Notes under the pieces: model-generated
What the model saw: the letters and a program-made list of their open reading frames with translations, nothing else
Database searches by the model: none
What the model was told of the DNA's origin: nothing
Part shown: positions 1 to 9,582 of the stretch, piece after piece
Position numbering within the stretch: the stretch's first letter is position 1
Layout: every line of letters begins with the position of its first letter
Origin: Spirochaetia bacterium UBA5763
Lineage (GTDB): Bacteria > Spirochaetota > UBA4802 > UBA5550
Length of the DNA: 64,000 nucleotides
NCBI GenBank assembly: GCA_002418835.1
Contig: DIEX01000011.1
Location: forward strand, 62,001-126,000
Reading direction: 5' to 3'
Made by a program: the position numbers and the translations under genes

Positions 1-1329
1 GTTTTCCATAGGGTGAAAGAGAACTGCGGGTATAAGATTCTCATAACTGAAGACACTGCCGTAGAGAATTCCGAAAACTGCTGCGGAGAGCCCGCACCAG
101 ATCATAATCCCGCCGAAATCGGAGATACTGTTTCTCTCCCCGTATCTTCTCCTCCCATATCTCAGAAAGAATAAACCTGCTGCCGCAATGGTAAGCCCCT
201 GCCCCAGGTCGCCAAACATCACACCGAATATTACAGTATAAGCAATTGCAGCAGCTGGTGTGGGATCAACTTCACTGTTTCCCGGGGTCCCCATCATCCT
301 TACCAGAAGTTCAAAAGGCCTGAAAATTTTTATGTTTTTAAGAAGGACCGGAATCCTGCCGCGAAAATTCCTGTTCTCCTTAACTGAAGCAATGTGCATG
401 TAGAAGCTTTCACCGGAACCTTCACCAAGCAGAGACTTCAGAGACTCCGCATCAGCGAAATTTATCCATCCGCTGATAACAACAAGTTCATCCGAAGATA
501 AAAGACCAGATTCCACTTCTGAAATTTTAAGAATAATTCTGTAGACTTCAGATAAATAGAGCAGCCTCCCCGATAATTTTTCTCTGCTGTTCTCATAGAG
601 CTGATGCAGCCGTTCAAGCCTCCCCCGCAGAATGCCGAGTCTCCTCTTCAGATTCAGCTCAAAAGCGCCGCCCGTCAGTAAAAAATCATCAGTCATTGAT
701 GATCCGTAAAAGCCTTCAATTTTAAGTAGCCCGAGCACATCTTCCCTGTCGGAAGAGGGGAACATTACAAGAAGTCTGTTGCCATTCATAATATAGAACC
801 AGCTCTCCCGCATCTCACGAAGACAACTATCACTGTTTACTGTTCCGTAAAAATATGAAGCATACTTCAGGCTGTTAAGCGGTAGGAAATCGATGTTGTC
901 TTCGCGGATTATTCTGAGTTCATCAAGCTGTTTCTCAAGAGAAATTATTCTCTTTTCAATTGCAGCCTCCGCTTTTTCAAATTTTTCTCTGCTGCTGACA
1001 ATACGCCTCACCTCACGGAGGTCCTCTCCTGCATTTCTCAGAAACAGTGCCGGCAGATCATACGTAAAAGATCCCCCTGTAAGCTCCGTATCAGTGGAGA
1101 TAGCCTCCTCTGAAAAAAAGTCTTCTGCTGCTGAAACAATCAGCCCGGCAGTTTCACTGATAGAGGAGAGCCCCCGGTTTTTTAATCCATATTCCAGAGC
1201 CGGTGTTTGACCCGCAATTTCTCTGTCAAGATGCAGAAGTCTACTCTTCCCGAGACTTACGATGAGATCACTATACCTTACCGCCGGTATTACGATGTTC
1301 ACTCTCCGTATGTCACTCTTTGTGAACAT
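1..1329 (-). CDS. atpI: V-type ATP synthase subunit I (3' end outside window)
   Basis: Membrane stator subunit of the V/A-type ATPase, which forms part of the ion path and ties the peripheral stalks to the membrane domain. The first 443 residues are visible. A long charged coiled-coil cytosolic part is followed, from about residue 345, by the conserved RPFELL and DPTP region and then the first membrane helix with the GDLGQG motif (near residue 380), a hallmark of this family; a second helix follows. The ATG at 1329 overlaps the upstream stop codon as TGATG, so it is probably translated by coupling to subunit C. The rest of the membrane domain lies beyond position 1. The family assignment is firm. 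Confidence 0.9.
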   Translation of the reverse strand, partial: MFTKSDIRRVNIVIPAVRYSDLIVSLGKSRLLHLDREIAGQTPALEYGLKNRGLSSISETAGLIVSAAEDFFSEEAISTDTELTGGSFTYDLPALFLRNAGEDLREVRRIVSSREKFEKAEAAIEKRIISLEKQLDELRIIREDNIDFLPLNSLKYASYFYGTVNSDSCLREMRESWFYIMNGNRLLVMFPSSDREDVLGLLKIEGFYGSSMTDDFLLTGGAFELNLKRRLGILRGRLERLHQLYENSREKLSGRLLYLSEVYRIILKISEVESGLLSSDELVVISGWINFADAESLKSLLGEGSGESFYMHIASVKENRNFRGRIPVLLKNIKIFRPFELLVRMMGTPGNSEVDPTPAAAIAYTVIFGVMFGDLGQGLTIAAAGLFFLRYGRRRYGERNSISDFGGIMIWCGLSAAVFGILYGSVFSYENLIPAVLFHPMEN

Positions 1330-2309
1330 CACCCCTCACATATAACATTTTCCATTATAATATCGGGATCAAGCTCAAACCTCAGCCCGTCAGCAATGGC
1401 AAAGAGATTCCGTATCTGCCTGTAAAGCAGCGCCAGATAACACGTCACAGTATTCATCGAATGAAAATTCTCATGAAATGTGCGGCTGAAATCACGAAAC
1501 AGCGCCCGCTCCATAACTCTCTCCGCAGAAATAACTCCTGCTCCTGTGAGGATATCAACATAGCTGGTCTGGACCTGTTTAACCAGGAACCTCTCCCACT
1601 CCTCAACAGATGAACGTATACCGAAGCCGTATGCCGGGATAGATATATTCGTTTCAATATATCTCCTGATGCTTGATTCGTCCCAGCAATAAACATTCTG
1701 AAGCCTCCAGCTCCAGGAGAGTCTGAAGTAAGCCGCAAGCCCTGTAATAATCTTCATTGAATCCCCTCCGCGGGAGAAGCTCATTGAGTTAGGAAACTCA
1801 GCGGCCAGCCGGAGAGCTGCACGGTCAATAGAAAACTCCACCTCTTCAAATGAACCTGCTGATTCAGAAGTGAGTATATCTCTCATCCATGTATTTTGTG
1901 TGTATTTCAAAATAGCGGCCACATCGGTGTTGTCCGTGAGCATACCACGGTCCAGTACCGCAAACTCTCCGGTGTTATACCAGATTGACGGCACCGGTGT
2001 ACGCCTGAATGCTTTTGCGTAAAGCTGTTTAAGATTCAGTATTTCAAAATAGCGGAGAAAGAGGACAAAAACTTTATGGTATGACTCTGATGCTTCAGCC
2101 AGTGAAATTATAAGCTGAATCTGGCTTTCAAAAAGTCTCTCTTTGATCGAAGTGTAATCGTTTTTAATATTTCCGGAATTGAGCCCGTTTATAACCGGAT
2201 TAAAATTTCCGTTCCTTGCCATTTCGGAATAATCCTTCCTGGAAAGAAGCAGACTGTGCAGCGCGTAAATTTTAGCATGAATATAACCACTGTCAGCATA
2301 GAAATTCAT
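1329..2309 (-). CDS. atpC: V-type ATP synthase subunit C
   Basis: Subunit C (AC39/d family) is the funnel-shaped socket joining the central shaft to the membrane rotor. The protein is 326 residues, close to the usual length. It is all-helical and starts with the typical region containing YIHAKIYAL and LLSRKDY, which matches the family N-terminus. It lies 12 bp downstream of the stalk subunit and overlaps the start of subunit I by one base. This local order (stalk, C, I) fits bacterial V-ATPase operons; the catalytic A/B subunits are not in the window. Confidence 0.85.
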   Translation of the reverse strand: MNFYADSGYIHAKIYALHSLLLSRKDYSEMARNGNFNPVINGLNSGNIKNDYTSIKERLFESQIQLIISLAEASESYHKVFVLFLRYFEILNLKQLYAKAFRRTPVPSIWYNTGEFAVLDRGMLTDNTDVAAILKYTQNTWMRDILTSESAGSFEEVEFSIDRAALRLAAEFPNSMSFSRGGDSMKIITGLAAYFRLSWSWRLQNVYCWDESSIRRYIETNISIPAYGFGIRSSVEEWERFLVKQVQTSYVDILTGAGVISAERVMERALFRDFSRTFHENFHSMNTVTCYLALLYRQIRNLFAIADGLRFELDPDIIMENVICEG

Positions 2310-2321
2310 AACCGCACCACC

Positions 2322-2660
2322 TTATGTCCGGTTATCAAGTATTACAGATACTATCCTCCCGGTTATTTTATTCTTCAGTCTCCCGTCATCAAGGAGCAGC
2401 TGCTGCTCCTGCCGCGCCTCCTTAAGCCTGTTCAACATGCTGCATTTTATTTCCTGCAATTTCTCTTCACTCATACTTCTGTATTCGGCTGCAATCCTGC
2501 TTAATTCCGATTCCCTGAATTCAGCCAACTCTCTCCTGCGGATTTCGACCCTCTCCCCGGCACTCAATTTTGCTGCTTCGAGCTCCCTGGCGAGCCGTTC
2601 ATCCTCTTCAATAATATGACTGATATCCGGATCCATCTCTACACCATATAACGGTTCCAA
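2322..2660 (-). CDS. V-type ATPase peripheral stalk subunit (G/H-like coiled coil)
   Basis: A 112-residue, strongly charged, almost entirely helical protein. Its heptad-like Glu/Arg/Leu pattern matches the small subunits that pair with subunit E in the V-ATPase peripheral stalk. It is the first gene of the operon. Position 2660 is a TTG codon. An in-frame ATG at 2636 (protein starts MDPDIS) may be the true start, because a possible promoter -10 box at 2669-2674 would leave almost no leader before the TTG. Neither start has a strong ribosome site. The coiled-coil sequence alone does not distinguish G, H or F-type names; the neighbours support the role. Confidence 0.7.
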   Translation of the reverse strand: MEPLYGVEMDPDISHIIEEDERLARELEAAKLSAGERVEIRRRELAEFRESELSRIAAEYRSMSEEKLQEIKCSMLNRLKEARQEQQLLLDDGRLKNKITGRIVSVILDNRT

Positions 2661-2668
2661 CTTCTACT

Positions 2669-2697
2669 AATTTAGCGATTAATGTGTCCCTGGTCAA
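2669..2697 (-). promoter_or_regulatory. Possible sigma-70 promoter of the V-ATPase operon
   Basis: On the minus strand TTGACC (2692-2697) is followed after 17 bp by TAAATT (2669-2674). This is a fair match to the -35/-10 consensus. It lies just upstream of the first V-ATPase gene in the divergent gap to the sigma-factor gene. Motif match only. Confidence 0.35.
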
Positions 2698-2822
2698 TAA
2701 AATGATCATTAATGGCTAAAAAACTTCTTTAAAATTAAATAACTTTTCCCGGAAAAATTTACAAAAAATGTCACACATAGCAGTTAAAAAGGTATATGTA
2801 AAAGAGGAGAGAGAAAGAGTTT

Positions 2823-3695
2823 ATGTACAACCCCTTTACAGAAATTGAATCTCATGATGATAACACTACTCTTATAGAGGATACACTCCGCGGCAGCCGG
2901 AAGTCTCTTGAAAATCTTATACTTCGCCACCAGGGGTGGATTTACAATATTGCATTCAAAATGGTTATGGATCATGATGACGCAAGCGATATTACTCAGG
3001 AGATACTTATTAAGTTCATCACAAGCCTCTCCACTTATGACCCGGCTAAGGGAGCATTCAGAACATGGCTCTACCGTATCGTTGCAAATCATGTGCTCAC
3101 AATGAAAAAGAAAAAATTTGAAAAGCGTATACACGATTTCGACACATACCTGGCGCTGATTGAAAGACTTCCGGATAACAGATCCTTTTCACATCCGGAC
3201 GCCGGAGTCATGGAGGAGGAGCTTAAAACAGGGTGCATGATGGGTATGCTGATGTGCCTCAGCAGGAGGGACAGACTGGTTTTTCTCCTTGGAGCTGTAT
3301 TCAATGTCACTGATATTATCGGTTCGGAGATCATGGATGTTTCAAGGGAAAACTTCAGGAAGATCCTTTCACGCTCAAGGCAGAAGGTCTACTCACACAT
3401 GAATGGTTTCTGCGGAGTTGTGAATCCTGAAAATCCATGCCGCTGTTCACACAAGACAAAAGCATTTTATGAAATGGGGATGCTGAACCCCAGAAATACC
3501 AGGTTTTACAAACCTGACCGGAAAAGTCTGCGTGAGCTGCTGAACATAAAACTTGAACAGTTCGATGAATCATTCTATGGCCCGTTTCTGGAGACTTTCC
3601 GGGAACAGCCATTTTATGATGCACCGGACATGGTGGTCTGGCTAAGACACATGCTTCACCGCGATGAATTCAGAGGTATATTCGAACTGCATTAA
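2823..3695 (+). CDS. ECF-type RNA polymerase sigma factor with C-terminal Cys extension
   Basis: Sigma-70 family factor that directs RNA polymerase to an alternative promoter set. Region 2 covers about residues 28-98 (DDASDITQE, then FRTWLYRIVANH) and region 4 about 145-192, with a helix-turn-helix around residues 164-189. After region 4 comes a motif CGVVNPENPCRC with Cys197, Cys206 and Cys208, which could bind metal or sense redox state, followed by about 80 further residues. At 290 residues it is longer than simple ECF factors. The start is supported by an AGAGGAGA ribosome site about 12 bp upstream. No anti-sigma gene is adjacent; the next gene, 28 bp downstream, is a ferritin-like protein, so regulation may be through the C-terminal extension itself. 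Confidence 0.85.
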   Translation: MYNPFTEIESHDDNTTLIEDTLRGSRKSLENLILRHQGWIYNIAFKMVMDHDDASDITQEILIKFITSLSTYDPAKGAFRTWLYRIVANHVLTMKKKKFEKRIHDFDTYLALIERLPDNRSFSHPDAGVMEEELKTGCMMGMLMCLSRRDRLVFLLGAVFNVTDIIGSEIMDVSRENFRKILSRSRQKVYSHMNGFCGVVNPENPCRCSHKTKAFYEMGMLNPRNTRFYKPDRKSLRELLNIKLEQFDESFYGPFLETFREQPFYDAPDMVVWLRHMLHRDEFRGIFELH

Positions 3696-3723
3696 TCAGC
3701 ATAAATTTTTAAAGGAGATATAG

Positions 3724-4146
3724 ATGGAGGATTTGAAAAAAAGAATAAAGCAATCTTTCCGCATGGAGATGATCGGCACAGGGATGTACAGATCCCTTGC
3801 ATCACAGTACAGCGGCAAAACCGGACTTAGCAGCAGGTTTATGGAATTTGCAGACCAGGAGGAGATGCACGGAAGGATGTTCAGAGAATTGTACAGAAAA
3901 AATTTCGAGGAGGAGATCGGCAGCGGCAGGCTGTGGCTGCTCACTGGTAAAACAACGGCCTTTATAATGCGGCTACTCCCACTTGAAAAAAAGATGAAAA
4001 AATTGAGCACAGCTGAGTCAGACGCGGTAAAGCGCATTGAAGAAGCACTCGCCGGAGAGTGCGAACCGGGCTTTAGAAAGATAATCAGCAGAATCCTGCC
4101 GGACGAAAAAGCTCACGCCGCGTTATACGGTGAAATTTTCGGCTGA
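3724..4146 (+). CDS. Ferritin-like diiron-type protein
   Basis: A 140-residue helical protein with two ExxH motifs: Glu46/His49 (EEMH) and Glu128/His131 (DEKAH). Further glutamates at 15 and 106/107 complete the carboxylate-bridged diiron pattern of the ferritin/rubrerythrin superfamily. It is shorter than rubrerythrin and has no rubredoxin domain. A perfect AAAGGAGA site precedes the ATG. It lies 28 bp behind the ECF sigma gene and is probably cotranscribed, suggesting a role in iron or peroxide handling. The exact subfamily and whether it stores iron or detoxifies peroxide cannot be told from sequence alone. Confidence 0.65.
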   Translation: MEDLKKRIKQSFRMEMIGTGMYRSLASQYSGKTGLSSRFMEFADQEEMHGRMFRELYRKNFEEEIGSGRLWLLTGKTTAFIMRLLPLEKKMKKLSTAESDAVKRIEEALAGECEPGFRKIISRILPDEKAHAALYGEIFG

Positions 4147-4495
4147 TTAGAATCAGACGTCAAAATGATACAGGTTTTTCACTTCTTGAAAATCAGACAG
4201 CCACTCAGATCAGCGAAATAGACAGAAAAATCCGCCAACCTCTGACAACAGAAAAATGCCGGGGTATAATTGATACTCCGGCATCTCATAAAACGACAGA
4301 TAAAAAATCCCATCCTTAAAAACATTTTATTGAAAAGATATAAAAATCATATTATATTTATCTATACGAAATTTAGCAAATATAGCCAGACCCGACATTA
4401 CCGGTTCATCCAAAATTTCTAAACGGAAAAGTGAATCTGCCGGATGGAACGGCAACATCAGTATAATCAAACGACAGGTTAAACATAATCAGGTT
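4147..4495. other. Intergenic region with one hairpin
   Basis: A 349-bp gap between the ferritin-like gene and the hybrid kinase gene. It holds a GC-rich hairpin at 4256-4284 (12-bp stem with one G-T pair) without a following T-run on the plus strand. It may end or attenuate the upstream transcript. Nothing else recognisable was found; no good ORF is present. Confidence 0.4.
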
Positions 4496-7400
4496 ATGAA
4501 AGAAAGAGTTTCATCACTCGGGGTAAGCGAAGACAGAAAACTGGCATTCAGTTTTGGCGCCCTTATTCTCGTGCTGATGCTGATTGTAACAATTACAGGT
4601 ATGTACCTTTACAGTTACCAGCAGATGAAAGAGGAAAACCGCCTATCCTACGCGCTTGCAGGGCTTTTAAGTGAATCTATAAGCAAGGTAAATTTTTCCG
4701 GCAGAAATAATACACGCGTCTTTGTTGAAGATATAAAAAAGAAAGTACCTGTCCTCGAATCAGTCTCCGTGGAAACATTCGGTGGCAGAATAATAGCTCA
4801 CAGCAATCCTGCTCATAATGATGGTCCACACCTGGATAACGAGCCTGCTGTTGACATTAATCAGTTTTTGGTCAGTGACGCCATTGTATCAGAACATTTT
4901 CATGGCGACATCCTGGTTAAAGAAGTTATAGTACCTTTCCGCGAAGGTTTGAGTAACCGGCCTGCGGGTATTATTCGTATAGCCATAAATGTTGACAGAA
5001 CCCGCTGGTGGCTCAGGGTAAACCGTATTGTCCTGTTTTTTCTTATAACCGTCCTTACATCTGCCGCAATATTTATTGTTTTCAAACTGAGCGGATATTT
5101 CGGCGGCCGGGTAAGAAACCTGGCATTAAGAATGCTTACAATTCTCGACAATTCCCCGGCGCTGATATACATGAAAGATTTCGAGGGCAGATACCTCTTT
5201 ATCAACAGGAAGTGGGAGGAACTTTTTAATACCACCAATGATGCTGTAAAAGGTAAGACTGACTCCGAGATATTCACAAAAGAGATAGCAGACGGATTTA
5301 TTGCTAACGACCGTTATGTGATGGATAATGACAAATTACTGGAGATAGAGGAGTATGCGTCATTTCCGGATGGTTTACGCAGCTACCAGAGCATTAAAGT
5401 GCCGATAAAGGACAGTAACGGTAGAATTTACGCGCTTTGCGGGATATCCACAGATATTACAGAAAGAAAAAAGTCCGATGCAGCTCTCAGGGAAAGCGAA
5501 GAACAGTACCGGGTACTTTTAGACCTTGCGCCTGATCCATTTTTCCATGGGGACTCAAAAGGAAATTTTATCAATGTGAATAATGCAGCACTGGAGCTGA
5601 CAGAATACTCCAGGGATGAACTCCTGGGAATGAATATTAGAGAACTTTTCCCTGATGATGTACTCAACAGGATACCACTGAGATTTGATCTCCTCGAACA
5701 GGGGCTTATACTCAAAGTTGAACGTACTATGCAGACAAAAAGCGGCGGGCGTTTAACAATTGAGATGAACTCAAAAAAAATGCCCGACGGAACTTATCAG
5801 TCATTCTTCAGGGATATCACCAGAAGAAAGCAGGCTGAAGAAGCCCTGAAAGAAACAGAGGAAATATTCAGAAATTTCATGGAGAACAGCCCCATTTATG
5901 TATTCTTCAAAGACGAGGAGATTAGATCCATCAGGTTGAGCAGAAACTATGAACAGATGATCGGCAGGCCGATGGAAGAATTAATCGGAAAAAACATGTA
6001 CGATCTCTTCCCGTCTGATCTGGCAAAGAATATAATTGAAGATGATAAACGGGTTCTTAACAACAGCGAGATTGTCACCGTTGATGAGGAGATGAACGGC
6101 CGGTATTTCACCACAATAAAATTCCCGATTCTGATAGACGGAAAGCCGAGATACCTCGCCGGATACACAATTGACATAACAGAGCGTATTCTTTCAGAAA
6201 AGATGATCGACGCGGAACGCGAAAGACTACTGGTAACACTCCGCAGTATTGGTGACGCTGTAATAACATCAGACATAGAGGGAAAAATCGTGCTTATGAA
6301 CCGGGTGGCGGAAAATCTTACCGGCTGGACTCTCTCTGAAGCACAGGGGCGCCAATTAATGGAAGTTTTTAATATTGTAAACGAGTATTCACGAGAGCCC
6401 GGAGAGAATCCCGCGGACAGGGTGCTTAATTCCGGCGATATAATTGAGCTCCCGCAGAATACTATTCTTGTAAACCGTGACGGAACTGAAAGGCTTATCG
6501 CCGACAGCGGCGCGCCAATACGCTCCAGCGACAGCAGCATAACAGGTATTGTACTTGTGTTCCGTGATATCACTGAGAAGAGAAACACAGAGCTTCTATT
6601 GCAAAATTCTCAGAAGCTTGAATCACTGGGAGTACTGGCTGGAGGAATAGCCCATGACTTCAACAATCTTTTGAGCGGTATATTCGGTTATATGGAGCTT
6701 ATGAAACTCCATATTAAAAATCAAAATTTTAATAAGCTTGATGAAAATCTCAATAAATCAATCCAGGTATTTGAGAGAACCAGGGCGCTGACACAGCAGC
6801 TGCTGACTTTTTCCAAAGGTGGAGAACCTCATAAAAAGCAGATTCACCTTTCACAGATGCTTGTTTCCACCACTCAGTTTGCACTGAGCGGAACAAAGGT
6901 AAGCAGCAGGCTTGACATACAGCCTGATCTCTGGTACTGCATAGCGGATGAAAATCAGATTGGCCAGGTACTTGATAATATAATCATTAACGCTGTGCAG
7001 GCGATGCCTGATGGGGGCGGGATAAACATATGCGCTTCAAACTATTACCATAAACTTCACGACCCGGGTCTTATGCTGCCGCCGGGAAAATATGTCCGTG
7101 TCGGTATAACTGACCAGGGGCCGGGTATACCCCGTGAAAACTTAAGCCGGATTTTCGATCCATTCTTTACTACAAAGCCATCAGGCACAGGGCTCGGGCT
7201 TGCAACAGCCTATTCAATAATAAAAAAACATGGCGGAAGTATTGAAGTAACCCCGGCCGAAAATACAGGAACCACATTTATCCTTTATCTCCCTGCTGAA
7301 GATAAAGGCTCCGGCCGACGGGAAGTATCCCCCGGAATGACCAATACACAATTTAGCGGGAAAGTGCTGATTATGGATGACGAGGATTTTGTGCGGAATA

Positions 7401-7732
7401 CAACATGTGAAATGCTTACGTCATCCGGGATAAAAGCTGATAGTGCCGCAAATGGTGAAGAGGCGGAAGCTAAATACAGGACGGCATACATAAGCGGAGA
7501 TGCATATAAAGCCGTCATACTTGATCTTACTGTGAAGGGTGGTACAGGGGGGAGAGATACGATAAAAGCACTGAAAAAAATTAATCCCGATGTTATTGCA
7601 ATAGCCTCAAGCGGATATTCTGCTGACCCTGTTATGGCTAATCCGGCCGGGTACGGCTTTACAGACAGGCTGATAAAACCGTACAGGCTGGACGAACTGT
7701 TTACTGTGCTGAACAGAATAATGAAGAGATAG
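4496..7732 (+). CDS. Multi-PAS hybrid sensor histidine kinase/response regulator
   Basis: Membrane hybrid kinase of 1078 residues. Two membrane helices (about 17-41 and 173-200) flank an extracytoplasmic sensor. Four PAS domains follow, starting near residues 217, 334, 454 and 573. The dimerisation/phosphoacceptor domain has the GGIAHDFNN motif with His720. The ATPase domain carries the N box (near 826), DQGPGIP and GTGLGL. A C-terminal receiver has the acidic pair Asp961/962, phospho-acceptor Asp1010 and Lys1061. All catalytic residues are present. The HDFNN type often acts without a simple partner, and no separate response regulator lies nearby. Only a weak ribosome site precedes the ATG. 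Its stop codon directly abuts that of the convergent ADH gene. Confidence 0.9.
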   Translation: MKERVSSLGVSEDRKLAFSFGALILVLMLIVTITGMYLYSYQQMKEENRLSYALAGLLSESISKVNFSGRNNTRVFVEDIKKKVPVLESVSVETFGGRIIAHSNPAHNDGPHLDNEPAVDINQFLVSDAIVSEHFHGDILVKEVIVPFREGLSNRPAGIIRIAINVDRTRWWLRVNRIVLFFLITVLTSAAIFIVFKLSGYFGGRVRNLALRMLTILDNSPALIYMKDFEGRYLFINRKWEELFNTTNDAVKGKTDSEIFTKEIADGFIANDRYVMDNDKLLEIEEYASFPDGLRSYQSIKVPIKDSNGRIYALCGISTDITERKKSDAALRESEEQYRVLLDLAPDPFFHGDSKGNFINVNNAALELTEYSRDELLGMNIRELFPDDVLNRIPLRFDLLEQGLILKVERTMQTKSGGRLTIEMNSKKMPDGTYQSFFRDITRRKQAEEALKETEEIFRNFMENSPIYVFFKDEEIRSIRLSRNYEQMIGRPMEELIGKNMYDLFPSDLAKNIIEDDKRVLNNSEIVTVDEEMNGRYFTTIKFPILIDGKPRYLAGYTIDITERILSEKMIDAERERLLVTLRSIGDAVITSDIEGKIVLMNRVAENLTGWTLSEAQGRQLMEVFNIVNEYSREPGENPADRVLNSGDIIELPQNTILVNRDGTERLIADSGAPIRSSDSSITGIVLVFRDITEKRNTELLLQNSQKLESLGVLAGGIAHDFNNLLSGIFGYMELMKLHIKNQNFNKLDENLNKSIQVFERTRALTQQLLTFSKGGEPHKKQIHLSQMLVSTTQFALSGTKVSSRLDIQPDLWYCIADENQIGQVLDNIIINAVQAMPDGGGINICASNYYHKLHDPGLMLPPGKYVRVGITDQGPGIPRENLSRIFDPFFTTKPSGTGLGLATAYSIIKKHGGSIEVTPAENTGTTFILYLPAEDKGSGRREVSPGMTNTQFSGKVLIMDDEDFVRNTTCEMLTSSGIKADSAANGEEAEAKYRTAYISGDAYKAVILDLTVKGGTGGRDTIKALKKINPDVIAIASSGYSADPVMANPAGYGFTDRLIKPYRLDELFTVLNRIMKR

Positions 7733-9010
7733 TTAATCCTTAACTTTTACAAGGGAAGTTTTCTTCCCTTTCTTTATCTTCTTTCTGTCTAGAGGTTCAC
7801 CCTCCCATGCCTTTTCAAGAACCATAAGCGCATCTTTATAATCAAGATCCTCAGGATTATAAACCATGGCTCCGTCATTCAGTGAAAGAAGCGCAATATC
7901 AGAGAGCACCTCTCTTGGCACCATCATATTGCCGTCTCTATCTACAATCTCTTTCAGACATGTGGGATGTTTCCCCCCTGTAGCTTTTCTGAGATCTGAA
8001 TTCATTTCCCTTATTGCTTTGATAGTAAGAAGAGGGCGCTCCTCAGCCTTCGCGCTGTTATATGCCTCTGCTCCTTTCAGAGGGAAGAGGAGTTCACCTG
8101 TGAGGTGGCCTGTTTTATGCAGATTATACTCAAGCCCGTAGGGAAGCAGCACACTCATGCAAACGCCGTGGGGCACATGACATATTGCTCCGATAGAATG
8201 GCCTATCGCATGAATCATCCCCACCATGGAATTCGAAAAACTCATCCCTGCAAGAGCTGAAGCATTAGCAAGCGCAAGGCGCGCCTGCATATCACCCGGC
8301 TTTTTTACTCCCTGCATAATATTTTCGCTTATCAGTTTTATAGCCATTACAGCAGTTGAATCACTGAGAGGATTTTTTGAAAGGCAGGTATATGCCTCAC
8401 ATGCATGAGTCATGGCATCCATAGCAGTAAAAGCAGTAAGTGCTGCGGGCAGGGTCTTTGTCATCCGTGAATCGAGCACGGCAAAATCAGGGAGAAGAAA
8501 GAGAGACGGGAATAGCATCTTCACATCGCGCTCATGATCAGCTATTACAGCAACCAGTGTCATCTCTGAGCCTGTGCCGGAAGTTGTTGGAACAGCAATT
8601 AAAGGTTTCAGCCTCCTCTTAAGTGCGCCAAACCCCACAAAATTCATGAGGTTGTCCGAATTCTCAGAAACCAGAATATTCACACCCTTGGCTGTATCAA
8701 GAACCGAACCTCCGCCTACAGCAATGATAGAATCACACTTCGCAGCCCTGTACTTTGCAGCTATATCTTTCACTGTTTTTACATCTGAGTCAGCCGGTAC
8801 ATCGTCATATATCCCTCCGGCCTTCACCTTTGCTCCAAGGGCTTTCTTCACAGGCTCAATGAGCCCTGCCCCGTTAACTCCCCTGTCAGTAATAATCATC
8901 GGCTTCACGGAATTCACAGAGGCAAGCATTTCAGGCAGTTTATCAAGAGCATTATGCCCTGAAACTGTTTTTACTTTATTGCAAAATTCATAATATCCCG
9001 GTATCTGCAT
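7733..9010 (-). CDS. Iron-containing alcohol dehydrogenase (intact)
   Basis: Group III metal-dependent alcohol dehydrogenase, converting primary alcohols to aldehydes with NAD(P). The 425-residue protein carries the nucleotide-binding GGGSVLD motif (99-105), TTSGTGSE (142-149) and all four expected metal ligands, Asp198, His202, His267 and His281, plus the conserved His271. A Lys-rich tail ends the protein, slightly longer than usual. A strong AAAGGAG site fixes the start. It is the last gene of the moaD-AOR-ADH-SCP2-ADH run, so its aldehyde product is plausibly the substrate of the AOR. The substrate chain length is unknown. Confidence 0.9.
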   Translation of the reverse strand: MQIPGYYEFCNKVKTVSGHNALDKLPEMLASVNSVKPMIITDRGVNGAGLIEPVKKALGAKVKAGGIYDDVPADSDVKTVKDIAAKYRAAKCDSIIAVGGGSVLDTAKGVNILVSENSDNLMNFVGFGALKRRLKPLIAVPTTSGTGSEMTLVAVIADHERDVKMLFPSLFLLPDFAVLDSRMTKTLPAALTAFTAMDAMTHACEAYTCLSKNPLSDSTAVMAIKLISENIMQGVKKPGDMQARLALANASALAGMSFSNSMVGMIHAIGHSIGAICHVPHGVCMSVLLPYGLEYNLHKTGHLTGELLFPLKGAEAYNSAKAEERPLLTIKAIREMNSDLRKATGGKHPTCLKEIVDRDGNMMVPREVLSDIALLSLNDGAMVYNPEDLDYKDALMVLEKAWEGEPLDRKKIKKGKKTSLVKVKD

Positions 9011-9039
9011 TATTCGCTCCTTTATCAGTTATCACGCCA

Positions 9040-9582
9040 TCAGAATGTAAATGTTCTTACATAGACCAGCACGCGGCCGGCATATTTTCTCATAGGACTC
9101 ATCTGTGACCACTTCGGATATCTCTTCACTGCGAAAGAAGTAATAATCTTCGGGAGGAGATAAGTCTCCACAATATTCAGTATCCTGATAAAGGCCATTG
9201 TATCAGGAACATTCCCTGAAACAGCAAGCCTGTTGTTCGCGGAAGCCACACATGTGGATTCCTGGAAAGTAAACATCAGCATCGCACCTTCGATATTCTT
9301 TACTTTCATGTCGAGAGTGATCTTCTTCCCCTTAGGGTTCCATCCCATGTATTTAACCTTTCCGTTTTTATCCTTACCCACAATCATTCCGGGGCCGGAG
9401 GGGAGCACATGGAGGTGCATCATGAAATCATCACTGAGCCGTCCGAACTCCTCTTTCACTTCGCGGTCAACACGTGACGCTGCCTGTATAGCACGCCCCA
9501 CAATCCAGAGCATAACAGCAACGTATATCTTTTTTATGAGCTTCCCCCCGCTCTTAATCTCAGGGTATTTATTAATATTCAT
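9040..9582 (-). CDS. SCP2-like (sterol-carrier/lipid-binding fold) hypothetical protein
   Basis: A 180-residue protein of unproven function. Residues about 50-150 look like an SCP2-type lipid-binding domain: a beta-rich stretch (the region with MGWNPKGKKITLDMKV), then a helix and the NRLAVSGNVPDTMAFIRIL segment typical of the family's C-terminal half. The resemblance is by eye and not certain. It starts on the stop codon of the preceding gene (TAATG) behind a GGAGG site, so it is coupled to the degenerate ADH. Sitting between two ADH paralogues, it may deliver or bind a hydrophobic alcohol or aldehyde; that is inference. Confidence 0.5.
   Translation of the reverse strand: MNINKYPEIKSGGKLIKKIYVAVMLWIVGRAIQAASRVDREVKEEFGRLSDDFMMHLHVLPSGPGMIVGKDKNGKVKYMGWNPKGKKITLDMKVKNIEGAMLMFTFQESTCVASANNRLAVSGNVPDTMAFIRILNIVETYLLPKIITSFAVKRYPKWSQMSPMRKYAGRVLVYVRTFTF

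Noticed and set aside
893..1425. Plus-strand frames over the V-ATPase subunit I gene
   Set aside because: They are antisense to the conserved subunit I coding sequence and resemble no protein.
5947..6588. 213-codon minus-strand frame inside the hybrid kinase gene
   Set aside because: It is antisense to well-conserved PAS domains and its protein is Ser/Ile/Arg-rich, as expected of a shadow frame.
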